This document shows, piece by piece, positions 31,335-34,316 of a stretch of 34,316 bases of DNA. Below the pieces are notes generated by a model, which ran no database searches, was not told where the DNA came from, and saw only the letters and a list, made by a program, of their open reading frames with translations. Position 1 is the first letter of the stretch, and every line of letters starts with the position of its first letter. A program made the position numbers and the translations under genes. Source of the stretch: Limimaricola litoreus (GTDB lineage: Bacteria > Pseudomonadota > Alphaproteobacteria > Rhodobacterales > Rhodobacteraceae); assembly GCF_024159025.1 (NCBI RefSeq), contig NZ_JAMYXC010000136.1, positions 1-34,316 on the forward strand, given 5' to 3'.

Positions 31335-33410
31335 CTAGCGCCGTGCCTCGCGCAGCCAGGCGCCGAGCATCAGGGCTGCCGCAAGCAAGAGCAGCGCCCA
31401 AGCGGGGACTAGCGGGATCACGGTGAGGTCGAGCGTGCGATACGCACCGCGCGGGGTCATCCCGATCCAGCCGCGCCCGGCGGCGGGGCGGCCCGCGCGC
31501 ACCTCGCGCAGGGCGGGCAGGCCGTCTTCGATGCGCTTGATGCCGCCGCGGGTCGGCGCGGTGATCTCCTCGAGCGCCTCGCCGCTGGCGATGGTCTCCT
31601 CGAACTCGCGCGGTGCGGCGGGGCCGAGCGCGATCACCGCCTCCTGATCCCCCTCCGACAGGCGATAGAGCCCCATGCGCGGCGCGGCCCAGAGCGCCTC
31701 GAAGCGCCCCGGCTCGACCTCCTCGAGCGGCACCTGCGTCTCCCCGCCCTCCGGCCCGGTGACGGTGACCGGGCCCACCTCCTCGGAAAGCGAGCGGCGC
31801 ACGATCCGCATGGTCAGCCCCGAGGGCTCGGCCCAGAGCGCCTCCTCCTCAAGCTCGGGCTCCTTCATCATCCAATGCGCGAGACGGCGCAGCAGGTCGA
31901 GCTGCGGGCCACCGCCGTCGTAGCCCCGGCCCCAGAGCCAGACCTGATCGGAGGCCAGAAGCGCCACGCGCCCCTCTCCGACGCGGTCGAGCGCCAGAAG
32001 CGGGCGGGCGTCCGGGCCGGTAAGGGCGATGGTGGCGCTCTGGGTCGGGTCGATCTCCACCTGCCGGAACCAGCGGCCCCAGTCGGGCCTGAGCGGATCG
32101 CCCTCGGCATCGAGCCACGGATCGGCGAGGCCAGAGGTGACGGGATGGCGCGTGCCGATCTCGGTCAGCTCGGGCCGGAACGCCCGTTCGACCACCCGCG
32201 CGCTGGGCGCGCCGGGCAGCACGAAGCCCAGTGGGCTGCGGTAGATGCTCTCGGCGCCCGCGTATTCCGGCCCGGCGGTGACCAGCACCGCGCCACCCTC
32301 TTCGACATAGCGGCCGACATTGGCGAAATACTCAGACGGCAGGATGCCGCGGCGGCTGTAGCGGTCGAAGACGATCAGGTCGAACTCGTCGATCTTCTCG
32401 ATGAACAGCTCGCGCGTCGGAAAGGCGATGAGCGACAGCTCCTCGACCGGCACGCCGTCCTGTTTCTCGGGCGGGCGCAGGATGGTGAAATGCACGAGAT
32501 CCACCGATGGGTCGGATTTCAGCAGGTTGCGCCATGTCCGCTCGCCCGCATAGGGCTCGCCCGAGACCAGAAGCACCCGCAGCCTGTCGCGCACGCCGTT
32601 GATCTGCACCACGCTTTCGTTGTTGCGCGGCGTCAGCTCGCCTTCCGCCTCGGGGGTGGCGAACTGCAGCACGTTCATGCCGCCATGCGGCAGCGCCACC
32701 GGCAGGCGGATGTCGCGCCCCAGCGGCACCTCGAAGCGCATCGGTTCGGCCCCGTCCACGGCGATGGTCAGCGGCACGGGGCCGGCGGCCCCGGGCGCGG
32801 CACCGCTGTCCTCGATGCGCAGCGTCAGCTCCACCTCCTCACCCAGAATGGCGAAGGCCGGGGCGTTGCGCACCACGAGGCGGCGGTCCCAATCGCTCTC
32901 GCGCCCGGTGAGCAGCACATGCGCCGGGGCGGGCAGGGCGGGGGCGCGTGCCGTGTCGTGCAGCCGGCCATCGGTCAGAAGCACGATACCGGCAATGCGG
33001 CCCAAGGGCTCCTCGGCCAGTGCCTCGGTGAGCGCGGTCATGAGCTGCGTGCCGCCGTCCTGCGGCGCATCGCCAAGGCGCACCACGCGCAGCTCGGTGG
33101 CCTCGCGCGCCGCGACCTTGGCGGAAAGGTCCTCGAGCGCGGCCTCGGTCTGGGCGGCGCGGTCGGAGAGCCCCTGGCTCGCGCTTTCGTCCACCACGGC
33201 GACGATGATGTCCGACAGCGGCTGGCGCTCCTCGCGCTGCAGCGCCGGGTTCGCCAGCCCCGCAAGCAGCGCGATCCCGGCCAGCGCGCGCAGCCACCAG
33301 CCCGGCAGGCGACGCCAGAGCGCCAGTGCCACCACCGCCGCGGTCAGCGCCGCCAGCGTCCAGAGCGCGGGCCAGGGCAGGAGCGGGTCGAAGATCACCG
33401 TGCCGGTCAT
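31335..33410 (-). CDS. Membrane protein with a VWA-like region and a glutamine amidotransferase-like fold
   Basis: The 691-residue protein has two N-terminal membrane helices (ALWTLAALTAAVVALALWRR; WLRALAGIALLAGLANPAL) and one at the C-terminus (VIPLVPAWALLLLAAALML). In between, IIVAVVDESASQGLSDRAAQ resembles a VWA metal-binding strand; RLRVLLVSGEPYAGERTWRNLL and DEFDLIVFDRYSRRGILP look like a class I amidotransferase-like fold. I see no sure catalytic Cys. The next gene (DUF4159) starts the transcript and overlaps this one by ATGA. Such pairs usually accompany MoxR ATPase and DUF58 genes, which would lie beyond the window. Function unknown; envelope-related. Confidence 0.8.
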   Translation of the reverse strand: MTGTVIFDPLLPWPALWTLAALTAAVVALALWRRLPGWWLRALAGIALLAGLANPALQREERQPLSDIIVAVVDESASQGLSDRAAQTEAALEDLSAKVAAREATELRVVRLGDAPQDGGTQLMTALTEALAEEPLGRIAGIVLLTDGRLHDTARAPALPAPAHVLLTGRESDWDRRLVVRNAPAFAILGEEVELTLRIEDSGAAPGAAGPVPLTIAVDGAEPMRFEVPLGRDIRLPVALPHGGMNVLQFATPEAEGELTPRNNESVVQINGVRDRLRVLLVSGEPYAGERTWRNLLKSDPSVDLVHFTILRPPEKQDGVPVEELSLIAFPTRELFIEKIDEFDLIVFDRYSRRGILPSEYFANVGRYVEEGGAVLVTAGPEYAGAESIYRSPLGFVLPGAPSARVVERAFRPELTEIGTRHPVTSGLADPWLDAEGDPLRPDWGRWFRQVEIDPTQSATIALTGPDARPLLALDRVGEGRVALLASDQVWLWGRGYDGGGPQLDLLRRLAHWMMKEPELEEEALWAEPSGLTMRIVRRSLSEEVGPVTVTGPEGGETQVPLEEVEPGRFEALWAAPRMGLYRLSEGDQEAVIALGPAAPREFEETIASGEALEEITAPTRGGIKRIEDGLPALREVRAGRPAAGRGWIGMTPRGAYRTLDLTVIPLVPAWALLLLAAALMLGAWLREARR

Positions 33411-34316
33411 TGGCCGAGCCTTTCGAGCAGGGCGGGCACATGGACCTGGTCGGATTTGTAGTTGCCGGTAAGCACGTGCATCACGAGGTTCACCCCGAAG
33501 CGGTAGGCCATCTCGCGTTGCCGTTCACCGGCCATGCCGCGCCCGACCGGGTAGAGCGGCATGCCGACCGGGTTCATCGCCCAGGCCGAGGCCCAGTCGT
33601 TGCCGCCGATCACCACCGGCGTCACGTTGTCGTTGAGGTTGCGAAAAGGCATGCCCGGCGTCGGCTCCTCCTCGGGGGCCGCCTCGACCCAGACGGCGCG
33701 GCCCGCATGGCGGCCGGGGAAATCCTGCAGCAGGTAGAAGGTGCGGGTCAGCACGTGGTCCTCTGGCACGGGCGAGAGCGGCGGCACGTCGAGCGGGCGG
33801 GCGATGGCCTGCAGGCGGCGGCCCTCGGGGGTGGTCGTCCCGAACCCCGCGATCCCCGCGTCGCGCGTGTCGAAGACGATCATGCCGCCGCCGCGCAGAT
33901 AGGCGTTGAGCTTGTCATAGGCTGCGCCCGAGGGGATCGGCGTCTGCGCCGTGATCGGCCAGTAGAGCAGCGGGAAGAAGGCCAGCTCGTCGGTCTCGGG
34001 ATCGACCGCCATTGGTGCTGCGGGCTCGACCGAGGTGCGCTGCCACAGCGTGCGCCCGAGGCCTTCGAGCCCCTGCCGCGCCACCTCGTCGACCTGCGCA
34101 TCGCCCGACAGGATATGCCCCAGCACGACCGACCCGGTCGCGGCCTGGGCGAAGGCCTCGTCCTGAGCCGACATCGGCGGCTCGGCGCTTTGCGCCTGCG
34201 CGCCGGGCATCGGCGGCAGCAGCAACGCCGCGAGCAGCAGCGCCGCACCCGCGCGCAGTCGCCCGCCCACCGCGAGAGAGGCCAGCGCGTCGAGCGCCAT
34301 TAGCGTGACGGCAAGC
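33407..34316 (-). CDS. DUF4159-containing membrane protein, N-terminus outside the window
   Basis: The frame stays open to the window end, and the in-frame ATG at 34300 is not a convincing start, because LAVTLMALDALASLAVGGRL reads like the interior of a larger protein. A transmembrane helix follows (GAALLLAALLLPPMPGAQA). The DUF4159 domain covers the rest, with ELAFFPLLYWPI, YLRGGGMIVFDTRDAGI, LTRTFYLLQDFPGRH and VVIGGNDWASAWA. In full-length relatives an N-terminal BatA-like domain precedes this part. Its stop overlaps the start of the 31335-33410 gene by 4 nt, so the two are coupled. Confidence 0.82.
   Translation of the reverse strand, partial: LAVTLMALDALASLAVGGRLRAGAALLLAALLLPPMPGAQAQSAEPPMSAQDEAFAQAATGSVVLGHILSGDAQVDEVARQGLEGLGRTLWQRTSVEPAAPMAVDPETDELAFFPLLYWPITAQTPIPSGAAYDKLNAYLRGGGMIVFDTRDAGIAGFGTTTPEGRRLQAIARPLDVPPLSPVPEDHVLTRTFYLLQDFPGRHAGRAVWVEAAPEEEPTPGMPFRNLNDNVTPVVIGGNDWASAWAMNPVGMPLYPVGRGMAGERQREMAYRFGVNLVMHVLTGNYKSDQVHVPALLERLGQ

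Noticed and set aside
33407-34300. ATG at 34300 as the true start of the DUF4159 gene
   Set aside because: The frame remains open to the window end, the residues before and after it read as the interior of a larger protein, and no ribosome binding site is visible. I treat the gene as cut by the window.

Overview
This window is high-GC chromosomal DNA from an alphaproteobacterium, most likely a Roseobacter-clade member of the Rhodobacterales. The indications are a split F0 ATP synthase operon with paired b and b-prime subunits, an ffh / GNAT / chorismate mutase / rpsP / rimM / trmD / rplS / rpmE cluster, a cysteine-free ribosomal protein L31, a GlcDEF glycolate oxidase, a Core-2-type glycosyltransferase with a DUF5928-like tail, and a membrane protein paired with a DUF4159 protein. 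I see no tRNA, rRNA, CRISPR array, insertion sequence, integrase or phage gene; gene density and codon bias are even throughout.

Layout. (1) 1-6206, minus strand: a translation and protein-targeting cluster running ffh, GNAT, chorismate mutase, rpsP, bluB, rimM, a DUF1328 micro-protein, trmD, rplS, rpmE, closed by a strong terminator at 412-439. Several junctions overlap (ATGA or TGATG), so translation is probably coupled. (2) 6465-7854: a LysR regulator, a 24-residue membrane micro-protein and an ArsR-type regulator with a palindromic operator candidate. (3) 8074-10753: the F0 operon atpI-atpB-atpE-b'-b with a promoter candidate, an internal hairpin after atpE and a terminator. (4) 10776-13606, minus: a small secreted protein, an FCD-type GntR regulator, an OmpA-like lipoprotein and an AraC-Ogt fusion. 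(5) 13829-19151: endonuclease III coupled to a PfkB sugar kinase, a PAP2 phosphatase, a sulfotransferase divergent from a glycosyltransferase, and a HIT protein. (6) 19174-24990: MscS channel, ABC ATPase, CHCC zinc-finger protein, DNA polymerase I and a stress protein of the flavin-reductase-like fold. (7) 25058-30423, minus: Hsp20, a trypsin-like protease and glcFED. (8) 30526-34316: a DUF599 protein, then two coupled minus-strand genes for large envelope proteins, the last cut by the window end.

The most interesting signals are regulatory. The hsp20 gene has a sigma-32-like promoter and a leader whose last hairpin matches a ROSE RNA thermometer, with UCGCU pairing to the Shine-Dalgarno AGGA around one bulged G. 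The promoters of the FCD-GntR gene and of glcDEF, 18.6 kb apart, share TGGTAA-N5-TAT-N-ACC, which suggests a GlcC-like regulatory link. Two copies of a palindromic intergenic element with the arm core GCGTATTTG..GAAAGATGAAC lie at 13682-13771 and 31254-31316. A perfect 12-bp hairpin between atpE and the b' gene may help set subunit stoichiometry. A gene for 5,6-dimethylbenzimidazole synthase (bluB) sits inside the rpsP-rimM operon. I did not find a complete, convincing new multi-gene system. The best protein-level candidate for unknown biology is the divergent glycosyltransferase/sulfotransferase pair.
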